NCBI GenBank assembly: GCA_022695795.1
Contig: MU404063.1
Location: forward strand, 558,001-622,000
DNA: 64,000 bases
Source: Biscogniauxia marginata
Taxonomy: Eukaryota; Ascomycota; Sordariomycetes; Xylariales; Xylariaceae
Direction of reading: 5' to 3'
The notes under the pieces are model-generated. The model saw only the letters and a list, made by a program, of their open reading frames with translations, was not told where the DNA came from and ran no database searches. The position numbers and the translations under genes were made by a program. Shown one piece after another: positions 25,274-39,926 of the stretch (the stretch's first letter is position 1; the number at the start of each line of letters is the position of its first letter).

Positions 25274-26689
25274 TCATGAATGGCTACCCTTCAGGTCGGC
25301 GACCGGCGGCAACATCTTCGCATGCTCCAGCTCTCGAAACGCGTGTTGAAACTCATCCCACGTGTCCGCATAGCCTGTCCAGCCCATCCTGCGCGCTTTG
25401 CTCATGCTCGCGACGAGACTGTACTCCCTACCGAACGAGAAAGTCAAAAACCACCACGTCGCATTATCCCACGCTCCCTGTTCGAGTCCGTACCTGTCGC
25501 GGAGAGCCTCCCACGCCCTGACGACTTCGGGCCTCTTGGCCCATTTCTCGAGATCGATCCGGCAAAATATTTCACTCTGCTTGAACTCTCCCTTCAGGCC
25601 CATCTTAGCCTCTACTTCGGCCACGGGAGGTCGTGCATGCAGTTTTATGCCAAAGCTTTCGTAGCCCGGGTAGGCCTTCCGCTCTCCGTCGCCAGCCGGG
25701 AACATCTTCTCCGGCACGACGCATCCGAACCGTGCTGCGAGACGCGGCCAGAGGTCCTGCCAGCTTTGCGTGTCGCCATTTACCACGTTGAAGCGCTGGT
25801 TTTTCGCATTTGGTGCCTTGCCGGCCCACAGACAGAAGTCGGCGTGAAGCCTGGCAGAGGTCCAGGTGCTGAAGGCACGGTAAGTGATCTTGCTTCCAGG
25901 GAACACGAGCTGAGATCCCTCGAGCTCCTTGCTGACCGCACAGTAGAGTCCAAGCCCGGTGACGAGATTCATGAAGTTAGCCCGCGCAAAGCCAATAACG
26001 TCCGAGGGGTAGGTTGTAGTCCAGGCCCACGTGTTGCCAGCGTCCTCGGCGGCTTTTTCAAGGATGCGCTGCTGCGTGTAGTAGAAATTCGGCGGGCGGT
26101 CCTCCTGCTCTAGCCACACGAGTGACGCATCATCATCCTCGAAAATCGGGTTTTTAGGCTGTCCTTGGTGCACGCCGTATTGCTTCAAGCCGCAAGTTAG
26201 CACGAAATGCCGGAGCTCGACTATCTGGCCTGTTTTGACGAGGGCAGTGAGGAAATTGGATAGCATAGCACCATTGATGCGTGATGCTTCTCCCTCATCG
26301 GAGTTCGCCAGGTATGCACAGAAGTAGATGTGAGTGGGAGGAGGGATGTGAGTTAGCGATTTTGCCATCTCGTCGGCCGATGCTTGCAAGTCAATTGTCG
26401 CATGTTTTACCTTCGGATGAGGTTCGAAACTCTTAGACCGTGACAGGGTATAGACCTCGGAATAGTCGGGCGAATTGATCAAAGCATTGACGATAGCGGA
26501 CCCAGTGATGCCTTTATGATTTTTTTTTGTTTGTTAGCGTTGACATCAGGAGATAGGTATACTCGGTCATTGCTGACACTCGATAGTGGCTGATAATTTC
26601 TTTATGATACGATACCTAAACCCCTATCTAGACCAACCTAGATGAGAGTGGAACTTACCCGTAGCACCAGTAACCAATGCTGTAGACAT
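25274..26689 (-). CDS. PRISE-type NAD(P)-dependent reductase (SDR superfamily)
   Basis: Two exons, a 31-nt first exon 26659-26689 and 25274-26511, split by a 147-nt intron. The short first exon is needed to complete the Rossmann motif GATGITG near residues 8-14, a strong reason for the join. The 422-residue product fits the progesterone 5-beta-reductase/iridoid synthase-like group: NFYYTQQ holds the group's catalytic Tyr region and YPSDVIGF follows at the substrate side. Plant members reduce enones in a 1,4 manner; fungal members include a reductase in the sirodesmin cluster (SirQ-type). It is probably cytosolic and uses NADPH. The likely role is reduction of an unsaturated carbonyl in a secondary metabolite, which is inference. 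The nearest pathway enzymes are over 10 kb away. Confidence 0.85.
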
Positions 26690-28775
26690 CTCGGTTGATT
26701 AAAATTCTTTACGACAAGTACGATCAAAAGAAGTTTCGGGTGAGTTTTGGTTCGGCAGTGTTGAGAGGGTGTTCTTGTAAGTACGTGTATGACGTCGAAG
26801 ATTCACGTTGAGGCGGGGTATGTATGATGTTGAAGATTCCTGGGACCGTTCCCTAACTTGCAGCACTATGTCTATAGGTATACTGTTGTAGGGCTCGGAG
26901 TGAGTGGGTGGGTAAGGGGTTGATGAGTCACGAGATTTGTCACATGTTTATATATTTGTTCGCCATGCATTTTCCCAATTTCTAGAGAATTTCACACTCA
27001 TTTGTCATGCTTTAAGCCAATATTAATATATTTCCCTTGTAATTTTTACTGTAGCTATGATACTAGGATATATGCGATGGTTAGAGTCGTAGGTGAACGT
27101 AGTACGTGTTCGCCCCTTATGTCCTCGCATGGCTGTGGCTAAGGTGTATGTGTTCACGATGCATAGCCCTATCCCCAGTTCAATGCAGACAATCGGACAC
27201 TGGTACGGTTTGATTCAAGTTGGAGTTGAATTGGGGGTTGTAAGAATGTTAGAGAGCCAAGTCTCCCACACTGTTATAACTAACTTGAACACTGTAAACG
27301 CTTAGACCACTATCAACACATTCAACGTAATTGATAATCGGGCTATGCCCCCCTTATATACCACCTAGTAACCCTTTACCAGCTGCCAGAGGCCGATCCA
27401 GGTGAAGAGAAATTTTGAAGTTCGAGATATATTTTAAAAGACGTTATATTGGCTGAAATGCACAAATACACCTAGCACCTCCAAGTGTAGTGCAGTCCTG
27501 AAATACATGTGAGATAAAAAGCCCGGACAATGATGAGGATACAGCCCGATTATCAAAAATTATCATCATGCTACAATACGATGATTTAGTAGTATATTTG
27601 TCCTTGTCATGATGCAGCTACTATGAAGGCTTCATCGTAAGGGCAAAACCATGAGATCTAGTAATTCGGTAATATGTCGAGTAACATTTGCGTATACTCA
27701 TATCCAGTAAGAAATAATCAAGTCTGTGGTATGTGGTTTTAGCTCCCCTCATATACTTTGACATGCTATAGAGCTTATGAAGTAGGTCTCTCTTCGCGGC
27801 CGGTGACGAGGTACACGACAATAAGTAATATTCTCTCCTTTTCCTGCCCTGCTATTTGATGAAATCAGGGGAGAAAAAAATATGTTATGGGCCTTGACTT
27901 AGTGAGACTTACATTGCAACACTGTTCACCTAGGTTCCGGATGGATATGGATAAGAGGCAAGAACAATAATACTAAGGTAGATACCTAATTAGAGTATAT
28001 ACCCCTTTAAGGAAGTCGGTTTAGCTAGCTAGGCATTAGTAGTCTACTGTGTTAAGAATTCGCACACTTTTGTTGTGTGCACATCCCTTGTCAGTCACTA
28101 TACTACCGAAATTCAGAGGATGCACTTATTTAACCACATGAAATATTATCTTTAAAACATGAGTTCTTTGTACTATGTATGCATTTAGATAACCTTGTAT
28201 TGATGAAAAATGCCGTTCATAGTGTTATCGCCATCGTATGCCTGAAAGGTGTTCCTGTTTCCGCCTTATCGCACAGTCTCGGCATTTTTCCAGCTTCTTC
28301 TCTATGCGACGAAATTCAGCTGTGGTCGGCCGTTCAACGCCCATTCTTCCGTTACCCCAGTTATGTATAATACCCCGGTTGTTCTCTACAAAGGCGCGTC
28401 CCTGTAGAGGCCCGAGCCGCTAACCTATGCCCTAAAAGACCGTCCCCCGGGTTGCATTTTCATTCACTAGTATAGCCGTGATCCATCCCCCCGGTGCCCT
28501 TTTCACCATGGTGCTTTGATGTATTGCTACTTGCTCCATTGTTATTGTTATCATTCCCTATTTTTGTATGACAACAAGGCCCAGCCCTTAACAAAGACAA
28601 TTGCATTTTTTTAATATAACTACGCAGGGCGGTGAGCTGTACCCTCTGCAAGATTCCATCACACGCTGGCCTAGCAAAATTTTATCTGCTGCCAAACTTG
28701 TAACATAGCTCTCTCACCCTTGTTTTCCCCAGCCACCAGTCCTGCATTTTAATCCAGACATCTGAGCTCGATACC
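26690..28775. other. Intergenic region between PRISE reductase and zinc-finger gene
   Basis: Contains the promoter side of both flanking genes. Only short frames without signatures are present. Confidence 0.5.
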
Positions 28776-29657
28776 ATGGACACAGACAAGCGCCGTAGCC
28801 GCCTGGTCGACCAGGGGCTAACCCAAGTACACACAGTATGTTTGATTCCAGGTTTGCATAATGAGCAAGGGACTCGTGGCATACTAACAAACGCTTCTCA
28901 CACAGGGGCTCGGAATTCTTCTCGGTACTGGGACGATTACCAACGTCACACACCAGCAGATCATAGCTCTCATCAATAACGAGGATACCGATAATTCTAC
29001 TACCTCTACCGCCAAGAACCAGCAATCTGAGCTGAAGGATCCCCTGCCAGGATATCCTGTCCTTGCCCACGACACGCTGTCGTCCGTGCAATCTAAAGAT
29101 CTTAGCAGTGAAATCGGGTTAGTCTTCCATCCGAGATAGAACCGGCAGCATGTAGCACTTGCTAATTATTTACCTCCAGAAATCTCACTCTGGCTGACAA
29201 GGCGCCCCGAGTTCAGCCAAAGTCTTCTCCCCATCGCAAGCAATCTTTAGACTCAACTCGCCATCAGAGCTGTGGTAGTAGTTCTCATATCGATGCTACC
29301 ACTACCACTACCAAAAGTCAGACCGAGAATCAGGTGAAGCTCATCTGTCCTTGGTGGTCGACACCCGGCTATCACTGCCGCGATCATGCCGCAGGCCTAT
29401 GCCCTCTTCACCACGACAATATCCTAGACGGCCTCAAGGATCCTCTCATCTGCTCATTCTGGGCTGACGGTCGTCGTTGCACCAAGAGCGACAAGGACTG
29501 TCGCTTTGCGCACTATGTCGCCCAACACCGGCAGATTGCCCCCTTACCTATCACTCAGAAAAAGAGGACTAAGAAATCTCGAGTTACGAAAGGTACTGGC
29601 GGGGCAACTCTAGACTGGAAACCGAACTCGACTCTGCTTCGGGAACACGACTGGTGA
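28776..29657 (+). CDS. CCCH-type zinc finger protein
   Basis: Three exons (28776-28835, 28906-29117, 29180-29657) encode 249 residues. The C-terminal half has a zinc knuckle C182-x8-C191-x6-C198-x3-H202, close to the C-x8-C-x5-C-x3-H pattern, and before it a looser Cys/His set at 147, 157, 165 and 168. The N-terminal half is Ser/Thr-rich and low in complexity (a Thr run near residue 138). CCCH proteins usually bind RNA and regulate mRNA turnover or processing; fungal orphans of this size are common. A basic tail (KKRTKKSR) could act as a nuclear signal. The ATG at 28776 has a good context. Introns of 70 and 62 nt are canonical, though the second donor is GTTAGT. No operon-like neighbour. Confidence 0.72.
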
Positions 29658-31429
29658 TCCGGACGAGTATTATGGGCTATGTGTGGGGCTTCCTTTGTGA
29701 ACAGCCAAAGCCTTTGCCCAACCATCGTCCTCGTCAGGTTTCTAGGATGAAGGTTATCGGTTGAAACCCGATGTGTACGTTAGTTGCCCTTTTCGAGGCA
29801 GTTTGTGATTATGGCGTTTAGGTCATTTCTCGGGCGAGACCTGCGAGACCTACGAGACCTATTTCATGGTTCTCGCATACGGAATATTGTTGAGTGCCTG
29901 GCTACTCGGAGGGTCTCTTGCTCGGAGAAGCAGGCGATGGTAATGTCTATAATTCATCCCTCTGATGAATTACATAGTCTTAGTTCTCGTCAGTCCAGAC
30001 ATAAGTGAGATACAGGTAGATAAGCCGTATAGACTTAGAGAGCTGAATATGAGAAACACCTCATCCCCAAAAGTTCTGATCACTACAAACACCTTACTGA
30101 ATGATCTAAGGAGATGGCTACACAAAGAAGTGACATGCCTACATACCAGCCCAGCAAGGTTCTTACCAAAGTAGCATTCACGATACGTAAGGTTCGTATC
30201 ATCTCCTGCCCCAATAGCACAAAGGTAGATTGTCTGACTAAGTTTGGTGGGTGGTCCCTTGGAAGAGGAAGAATAATTGGTAAATAACTCCCGGCATGTG
30301 GGATTCTCTGTGAAGATCACCACCATGCTTACGATCGATCCCACATGACTAGGCCGTCCTTCTTTCGTACGACCTATTCTTTCACGTCATAGTCTCGAGG
30401 TACCTAGTAGCTTATGTCATCAATAGACGACGAGCTACAGGGCGCCTTATCTCAGCCCTAACCGGCATTGCGGCAGAGCGGGCCGACAGACATGTCAGCA
30501 TCTTCAGCTGTGATAAGACTAGATTATGCGATTATAGCATCGCGTGGGGGAGGGGAAAATATCGTGGGCTTGCGGGAACATACATATGGGTGTTATTACT
30601 ACGAGGTTGTATGTGTAACAATTACTACCAGCACGTATGAACTATGTATATATCCGCACGAATGATCATGAGATATAGTTCGAGAGAGCTGATATTTGGC
30701 CGAAGCACCTGCTCGATTAAAATTTGAGAACGACATTTGAACTCGTTCTAATTTTCTCGCTACAACCACCTTGGGTAGTATTGAAGCCGACACTCGTAGC
30801 TTTTGCTGATGAGAATACAACCTCCACCAACAAGGAGGAGTCCGAGCGGTCGTACCTCGAAGCGAAAAAGTCGCACGACGGGAAATGACCTCGGTGCGAG
30901 CGGCTGATAATCGTCATTGATGTTGGGCCAGTGAATGCGAAGAAAAAAAAAGGGTTCGCTTACACGATCTGCGCCAAGGTCTTGACTAAATTGAGAGTAG
31001 TAGTTGATGACTTGTTGCATCTAGAACACCCATCCCCTGTTGTGTCATCGCGTAGCTGTCACCCCTGCGCGAACCCTCCTATCAGATCGCCAACGACCGA
31101 TCGCCTGTCCCCGTTGTGTAGCAGCAGCAGCACGTACACGACACCGTTTTAGGCTCGCGGAGGTCCTGGGCCGTCTACCTGCCTGGATGTAATCTTGGGG
31201 AAGTTTGGGGGAACAGTACACCACCTACACCACGAGAGTGTGGTAGCACTACTCCGCACATGGCGGGAATTAATAAAATGCGTGGTAAAGTCGCATCCGT
31301 ATCGGAGTTTGTCAGGTCTTATATGGGCTCGTCTGTGTTTATTTATACGGATACAATTTAATAACATCGAATCCGACTTCTAGTAATGCTAGTTGTGTAG
31401 CAAATATACCAGCTAGAGTCTCTACCATC
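29658..31429. other. Intergenic region, no gene recognised
   Basis: A 118-codon ATG frame on the minus strand (about 29970-30326) is the longest in this interval, but it has no family signature and is likely chance. A 9-bp tandem repeat lies at 29834-29860. Confidence 0.45.
29834..29860. repeat. Three 9-bp tandem units (GCGAGACCT)
   Basis: Two perfect GCGAGACCT units and a third with one change (ACGAGACCT). Confidence 0.85.
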
Positions 31430-33739
31430 ATGGGGGAGAAGATGATTGATCACGGCATTTCGGTAGCTCAAGTTGCCCAGTTCCCCGTCGACAAGGGCCC
31501 AAGCTCGACCGCCACGATTCCCGGCGTGAAGGCAAAAGAAGTTCACAATGTAGGTTCTTCCGCTCCCTTGGGGTTTTCTTTTTCAGCATATTGTTAGAAT
31601 TCCGCATCGATGATTACCTCCACAAGGGAGGACTAAGCTTATCGCACGTCAGGCCGAGTTATACGCGGCTATCCGAGAAACCAGGCTCAACCCCTGGAGC
31701 AAAGAGTCGTGGCATCTCTACTGTAAACGAAGTTCCCCCCATAAGTTGATATATCTGAGCGAGTACCAATAACGTGTTGACTTCAGTCTCCATTTTCACT
31801 GCGTTTTGCTGCGCTTGCGCAAATGGATATGACAGTATGGAAGCCCAGCACACGCTCTTCTAAGATAGGGGAACGAATGCTAATGGATATGCCAAAATCT
31901 AGCCTCCTTGCTTACCGGCGTCGTCGCCATGGACCACTTCCAGAATACGTTCCACAGCGGAAAGACCGGCGAGATAGTCGCTGTCATGTTTTCTCTCTAT
32001 ACTGTGTCAGTGCTCCGTTCCTCGTTAAGAATAGACTCACGGCTAACATGTATCTTAATTTAGGGGTTCGATGGTTGGTGCCCCCTTTGCTGCTATTCTC
32101 TCGGATAGATTCGGCCGCAGGGTCGCAATGTTCTGGGGCGGCATAACCATTATCCTCGGTATGATCATAGCAGCTACTTCGATGGCAATACCCCAATTCG
32201 TCGTGGGGCGGTTTGTTCTTGGTATGGGCATATCGATCATGACCGTCGCCGCACCTGCTTATGCAGTCGAAATTGCACCCCCTCATTGGCGTGGTCGGGC
32301 CACAGGTATTCTTACTACATATGCTGGGCTCTCATCGTAGTTTGCTAATGGGGTTGTATCGTAGGCTTCTACAACTGCGGCTGGTTTGGAGGCTCCATCC
32401 CCGCGGCCGCCGTCGTGTTCGGATGCAACCAGATCAATAACAACTACTCCTGGAGGATACCCATCATCCTGCAGGCCTTTGCCTGCGTCGTTGTTATGGG
32501 CTCTGTGTGGTTCATCCCAGAGTCTCCTCGCTATCTCATGGCGAATGGCCGTGAGGAGGAGGCCATTCAGTTTCTCGCGAAGTATCACGGGAACGGTGAC
32601 CGTAACTCCCGGCTCGTGATTCTAGAGATTGATGAGATGAGGGAGAATATTCAACTGGATGGCATCGACAAGCGGGCATGGGATTGTATGTCAACCTTGG
32701 ACCCCCTTTTATGGTCAGGCCTTTTCTTCGACTTGGTCCGTTAATATGCTTCACAGACCGGCCCTTCCTATTGACACACAATGGCCGTTGGCGAATGGCT
32801 CAAGTGTTGATGATCTCTATTTTCGGCCAGTTCTCTGGAAACGGCCTGGGCTACTTCAACACTACCATCTTCGAGAACATAGGAGTAGATACCGTTTCAC
32901 AGCAGCTGGCCTATAATCTGCTCAATTCAGTCCTATCAGCCATCGGCGCGTTGACTGCAGTCTCCCTGACTGATCGCATGCCTCGCCGCAAAGTGCTCAT
33001 CTTTGGAACCCTTGGTATAATTCTCCCTTCCCAAGATAGCCAATCTCCCTTTTCGACTTCCACTAACATAGCGAACCACCCATAGCCTGTTCCATACTTC
33101 TCGCCCTCAATTCAGGCCTTTCTGCTGCCCTCGACTCACAGGGCGACAATATTGAAGGTTCCTACGCCAAGGGGGCCCTTGCGGCGTACTTCCTTTTCAA
33201 CATCGTTTTCTCTTTCACATACACGCCGCTCCAGGGTGTCATCCCCACTGAGGCCCTCGAGACAACGATGCGGGCTAAGGGCCTGGCGGCCTCCGGCGTC
33301 ATCGTCAGCGCCGTAAGTTTTATCAACCAGTTTGCGGGACCGATTGCGCTCGGAAACATTGGATATAAATATATATACGTCTTCGTCGGATGGGATATCA
33401 TCGAGACGGTTGCTGTATGTGGACTCGTTCATTTCTTTTCCCATTTCTTTATTATCGATTGTCTGTGTCTCTTTATCCGTTTGAAGAATACTAATAAGTC
33501 TCGTTCTATCTTAAAGTGGTACTTCTTCGGGTAAGTTTCTCGCCTCTCTGGTTATTTGGCAAGACGCGTTTTCCACTAACCTTAATGTCTAAAGTGTCGA
33601 ATCCCAGGGCCGAACCCTCGAGCAGCTTCAATGGGTCTACGACCAACCAAACCCGGTCAAGGCCTCTCTCAAAGTCGACAAGGTCATCGTGCAGGCTGAT
33701 GGCAAGGTCACAGAAAAGATTGTCGCGGACCCTGCATGA
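31430..33739 (+). CDS. MFS sugar-porter family transporter (lactose permease-like)
   Basis: Ten exons: 31430-31549, 31653-31722, 31787-31834, 31903-32005, 32064-32305, 32365-32685, 32757-33014, 33086-33414, 33517-33530 and 33595-33739. They give 549 residues, normal for fungal sugar porters. Marks in order: NPWSKES before helix 1, ANGYD in helix 1, DRFGRR after helix 2, RFVLGMG in helix 4, PHWRGR before helix 5, PESPRYL after helix 6 (a sugar-porter motif), and a C-terminal VESQGRTLEQ segment. It should be a plasma-membrane proton-coupled importer of sugars or related polyols; some relatives move cyclic terpenoid or quinate-like compounds. Every join keeps frame, but a 14-nt ninth exon and a GTCAGT donor make automatic prediction hard. 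It lies 4.3 kb before the terpene synthase, so membership in that pathway is uncertain. Confidence 0.88.
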
Positions 33740-36700
33740 GAGCTTCTATTAGTGCGAGAGGAAGGGTGAGGATGCTGTTATATCCCATGCGAATATTAGT
33801 ATCAGATGCAGATGGTACCCATATTATACATAATTAGATTCATGATTTTCTAAACATTATGAGCATGAATTGAACGATTTGGCAACGTCATATAAAAGTT
33901 ATTTCAACCTAAATTATTTGTAAATGACGGTGTTAAAACAGTGATACGGTGCCGTGGAGGGCTTAGCCATATTCCAGGGTGGTGCACATATATGGTTAAA
34001 TAACGTCCGGATTAGCTAACCAGCTGGTCCCCTTGTCTTTTCGTATCAAACAGTCATTCGAGCCCTTTAGGTATAATAGCGCTTTCTTTTATCACTATAT
34101 ATAAACAAGTCATACAAATTTAAGGGAATTATCCGAGTAATCATATAATAAATCTCGATAACGGAAACACGATGATAACTCGAGGCTAATAATTATAATT
34201 ATATGTTACGAACCGACCAGGGTAAGCAATCAAATGACAGGGGTACTATTCCCACTGTTCTTGCTTTTACACCGGACATAAATCCTGGAAGGGAAAATAA
34301 CCTATTATCACGTGATATGGATATATATAAATAAAACTTATCCAGCAATATCTAATAGAGAATAAATATATGTAAATAAAACTCATTTAAAGATATCTAA
34401 TATACTAATTATAAAGAATAAAAGGTAAAATAAATAAGTATAAAAAGAACGGTATTTCTCATGTGTCTAGTTATTTATTCTAGTTTTTTAGTTATTAATC
34501 TAAAATTATAGTTATTCTTTAATATTATAATAAAAGTACCTTAAAATCTCTTTAACGAACAAGACATTATAAATCATTTAAACTAATTTTAATCCGTTAT
34601 TACCTTCAAATTAAGAAAACCTAGTACGTACTTACTTATAAAGTCAGTTAACTAGGAACATATAAGGAGGTTCGTCACATTATACTTATTATTATTATTA
34701 TTTAATTAGTATTATTTAAGATATCCTTTATAACAACTATATATAAAATTAAAACTTATTAAATTTTAATATTAATTATATATCTCTTTATTAAAGGATT
34801 TAATATAAACTTTCATTTTATCATTTAAATAAGTCGCTTTAATTTTTAAATATTTAAATATATATAAATTATATAATATTAATTATATTTCAATGTTATA
34901 ACGTGGTTTTATTACTTTGATACGTAATATTAAAAGTGTTACGCCTTATATTAATTAATAATAAAGAAGTGTTAAGTGGAGAAGCAAGGAGCATATAAAT
35001 AGTTATTACCTTTATTTAAGATTATTAAAGTTTTCATCTCTCTTCATTTAATGTCTTTAGAAACATAATATAGCGCTCTGTGTATAGCATAATTATTTTC
35101 CCTTCGTCCCATCGTAAATGGTTTTACGAGGTCATTCGATCATCTTACAACAAATCATTATTCAAGATATGGAATCGGTAGCGAAACTGCATTTGAGCAC
35201 CAATTTTCAGTTTCAGAAAACTACGCTGGTGCAGATTCGTGGTTGCATTGTCATCAGCAGGAACATCACAAAGAAAAAACTGGGAGACGAGAACGTTAAA
35301 TTGGTACTAGCCAGTACCGGGTCCAAGGCTACGGGAAGCTGTGATATTTCACGTATTCATTATTACTTTTGTGAGAAAAGTACATGTCTATTACCAATGA
35401 AAGCTGCATCGTCAACCCGAGAGATTGGAACGCTAAAGTCCTAGGACCCGAGGAAATGCCCTCCAGTACCCACTCATAGCTGAGAACTACTGCAATGCCT
35501 ATATATATCATCACATATTGGATCCCTGTCGTAGAAAATGGCCCCGAGACATATCTTCATCCTAAATCTTACCTAAGCACCAACGCCACGATAATGAAAC
35601 GTTTGATTGGTGAGAGATCAGGGCTACTGGTTGGAAGGCATTTACAAGTTGGACCATCTATTACTACAACTTCACAACCAACAGGTTGGCACGATGTTAG
35701 CCCTAATCCTACAAAATTTATTGCCTGTTTGTTTTTACTCCTATCGGCTGTGTTGCCCGCCGTCAGAACGCACAAGAGCCTCGCACTCGAAATATAGCAT
35801 GTGATTAGTTGGGTTTCAATCCTAACCATCAAAACTCTGGAATACCCCAGAATGTCAATGGTAGGTACCTACATAGTCCCATGACCCGGGTAGATGCTGT
35901 GCTACTTCAGGTTGTTCCACATATCCCACACCAACTATGACACTTGGCGAGCAGGTTGCTAAGGTGTTCTTGCATGTTGAGGCACTGGCTATGATATTCC
36001 CCAGAGATTTGCCTGCATGGATATGGTTTAATGGCGTTATAATACCCCCCTACTACAAGACAGTGCTGTAGTCGCCGTTTAGTCACCAACAATTCAAACA
36101 GGCTGCCGATGAGATCGGCAAACCGCCAACTTCAAGCCTTTTCGCTAATTAAGGGGAATCTCCCATTGGGGCCCTTCAATTTGTTGAGCTCGCGAGTTTA
36201 TTGGTTCCGGGATACTCATACATATACTCGTAGCATTGGGTGTAACAGTTTAAAAAAAATTCAGCCGCCGCTTGACAACGACGGATTTCTAAGATCGATT
36301 TTGAAAATCCAGAACCAGAATGTCCAATATCTGCCCCAGCCACTTGCCTGGACACGGGACTCTTACTAGGTGGATCCAGTAGAGTGGAGAAGGAATCGTA
36401 TGTACAAAGAATGCCAACGTTACCGTTATGATTCGTTTACGATTCATTCCTCCATCATGTCTGCATGTGGGATTCGACCGAGTCCTGGAATAAAAATAAG
36501 CGTGGAATGGGATTGTAAACCATGTACAGATCGGTGCATTGCCTATCTAACTACGTATCGACCCCTTGAATCAATTTTCTGCTCTGATGCCAAGACCACG
36601 CTGTTTAGTTTGACTCCTTATACTCACTTGGTTGGGCTCGGAATAGGTAGATAGGTTACCTTAGCCTACGCACACAGAAGATCATTGACGCAAGGCCTTA

Positions 36701-38005
36701 TTGGAGTGCTCAGATGGAAGCCTCTCAGAACTTGACATTTAAGCTTGTGTGAAGAGGCGTACTCACACCGGTCGCGTTAGGTATACACTCCATTCTTCTG
36801 AATCATAACCTGTCACACATAGAGGGATAAGTGGTTTACAACGCTCTACGCTAGCTTAAAAACAGCTGATCTTTCAGCTAGGTAGGTACTAAATCCCTCA
36901 GTCCTATACCCGCAGCCAGTGCCTTCGGGTATCGTGCTTACAGAGAGCCTTGTCAGTTACAAAGACTGATGAGTAAGAGAGGTCGTGTGAACGAGCTTTA
37001 TCAAGGTTCGGATATTCCTCTATAAGTACATGTTACAATTTCTTGAATAAGATACACGTGGGTCCAGCATTGGGCAGCTAGACCCTTGAGTACCCACAGA
37101 GAGCCAGGGTGACGTAGGGGCGGAATCTTTCAGAATCTGATGCTGAACTAGAGAAAGACGATGTCGCTTATAGGCCCCCCTGACGCAGTTGTCTGTGGGG
37201 CTAAAAAATCGGGAAGTGAAGGAGTCCGCCAGTGCCCAGACTCTTCGGCCCAGACGTAGCCATCCCTGCGTGTCATGGTGGGGCTATAGTCCCTTGTCAC
37301 CGTTTGACTGGAGCTTGTCGATGGGAGCAGAGCAGCTATCGAAGCGCCTCGCCTTTATAGGGACTACGCATGTGACTTGTATAGCCAAGCTCCATAGCTA
37401 TTAAAAAGAAAAAAGGAAAATCCCGTATTTAGAACTACCTACGCGTGACGTCGATTCTCACTAGAGAGAGAGGAGTGTGATAGTGGTCCTACGCACAACG
37501 ATACTCTATTGGACGCGGCCCGTGGCTCGTTAGATGGGCCTAGGTAAGCAGCATGCCTCTACGACTGGCGCCAACATACGCCATGCGTAGGTGCTTTCCA
37601 GATGAGGACTACACATCATACTTTCTCTGCGAAACTCCAGCAGAGTCCGGGTCGGCTATGGCCTTTGAACGGCCTTGGGGGTTGTCAATGGCTCGGTGAG
37701 ACTCAAGGTCCAAAGCGTGCTGATCCGCTTGGGTGAGATGTAGCCTTGCACAGCCTGCTCATTACCACTCACAGATTCCCACATGCTTGATGGCCATGCT
37801 TCTGTTAAGGGAAATCCGATCACCCGGTACCCTGCAGGTCAACATAGATACCAGCGTAGTCCTACCCATATCCGATTCCGGGAGACCGGCAGAAATGCAT
37901 CCTATAAAGGCGATGGGTGCTACCCAGGGAGTGATGTGATGGGAACCATCCCTGCTCACTCTTATCCATGTCGCGAGGTATATAAAATCGAATCATTCAT
38001 AGTAT
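33740..38005. other. 4.3-kb gene-poor stretch before the terpene synthase
   Basis: Contains the AT-rich block at 34080-35060. From 35.1 to 37.95 kb, composition is balanced but frames are short (about 100 codons at most, for example 35118-35444 and 35495-35797) and unrecognised. Confidence 0.5.
34080..35060. repeat. AT-rich block, RIP-like decayed DNA
   Basis: Nearly 1 kb of very AT-rich sequence, rich in TA steps (TATATAA, TTAATTA, ATAATATT) and poor in CA/TG. This is what repeat-induced point mutation leaves of old transposons, but no element, terminal repeat or coding trace can be read. Confidence 0.45.
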
Positions 38006-39572
<1,567 letters not shown>

Positions 39573-39926
39573 GGACTACGGAATTATATTCCTATCTAGA
39601 TATTTTATTTGGGTACTATGGGAAATTGGGATCGGATTAGAGGATCTTTGGCAACATGCGATATGCTAGACTACAGACCATCGTGGTATGACTAGGACTG
39701 GCGATGATTATATGATACTTTCAAACCTGTCACTTGCAGGTCAAGTCGGGAACACGCTGCTGTATTTACTTTTATTTTATTTCTGGGGTCTATATTTTTA
39801 TTTCGGCTTGTCTCCATGGAATTGTATGAATACACGGCTACAAGGAAGCTACTTTCCATTATCTTGGGTTGATGCCACTGTGTGGTATATTCAGACTGTC
39901 TTGTAGCTAGAACATATACTCTGATC

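Noticed and set aside
25280..26113. 277-codon plus-strand frame opposite the PRISE reductase
   Set aside because: Antisense shadow of a real gene with motifs on the other strand.
29970..30326. 118-codon ATG frame on the minus strand
   Set aside because: No domain, signal peptide or codon pattern; one chance frame of this length is expected in a window of this size.
35118..35797. Two plus-strand frames of about 100 codons
   Set aside because: Random-like composition, overlapping frames on the other strand of similar length, no conserved motif.
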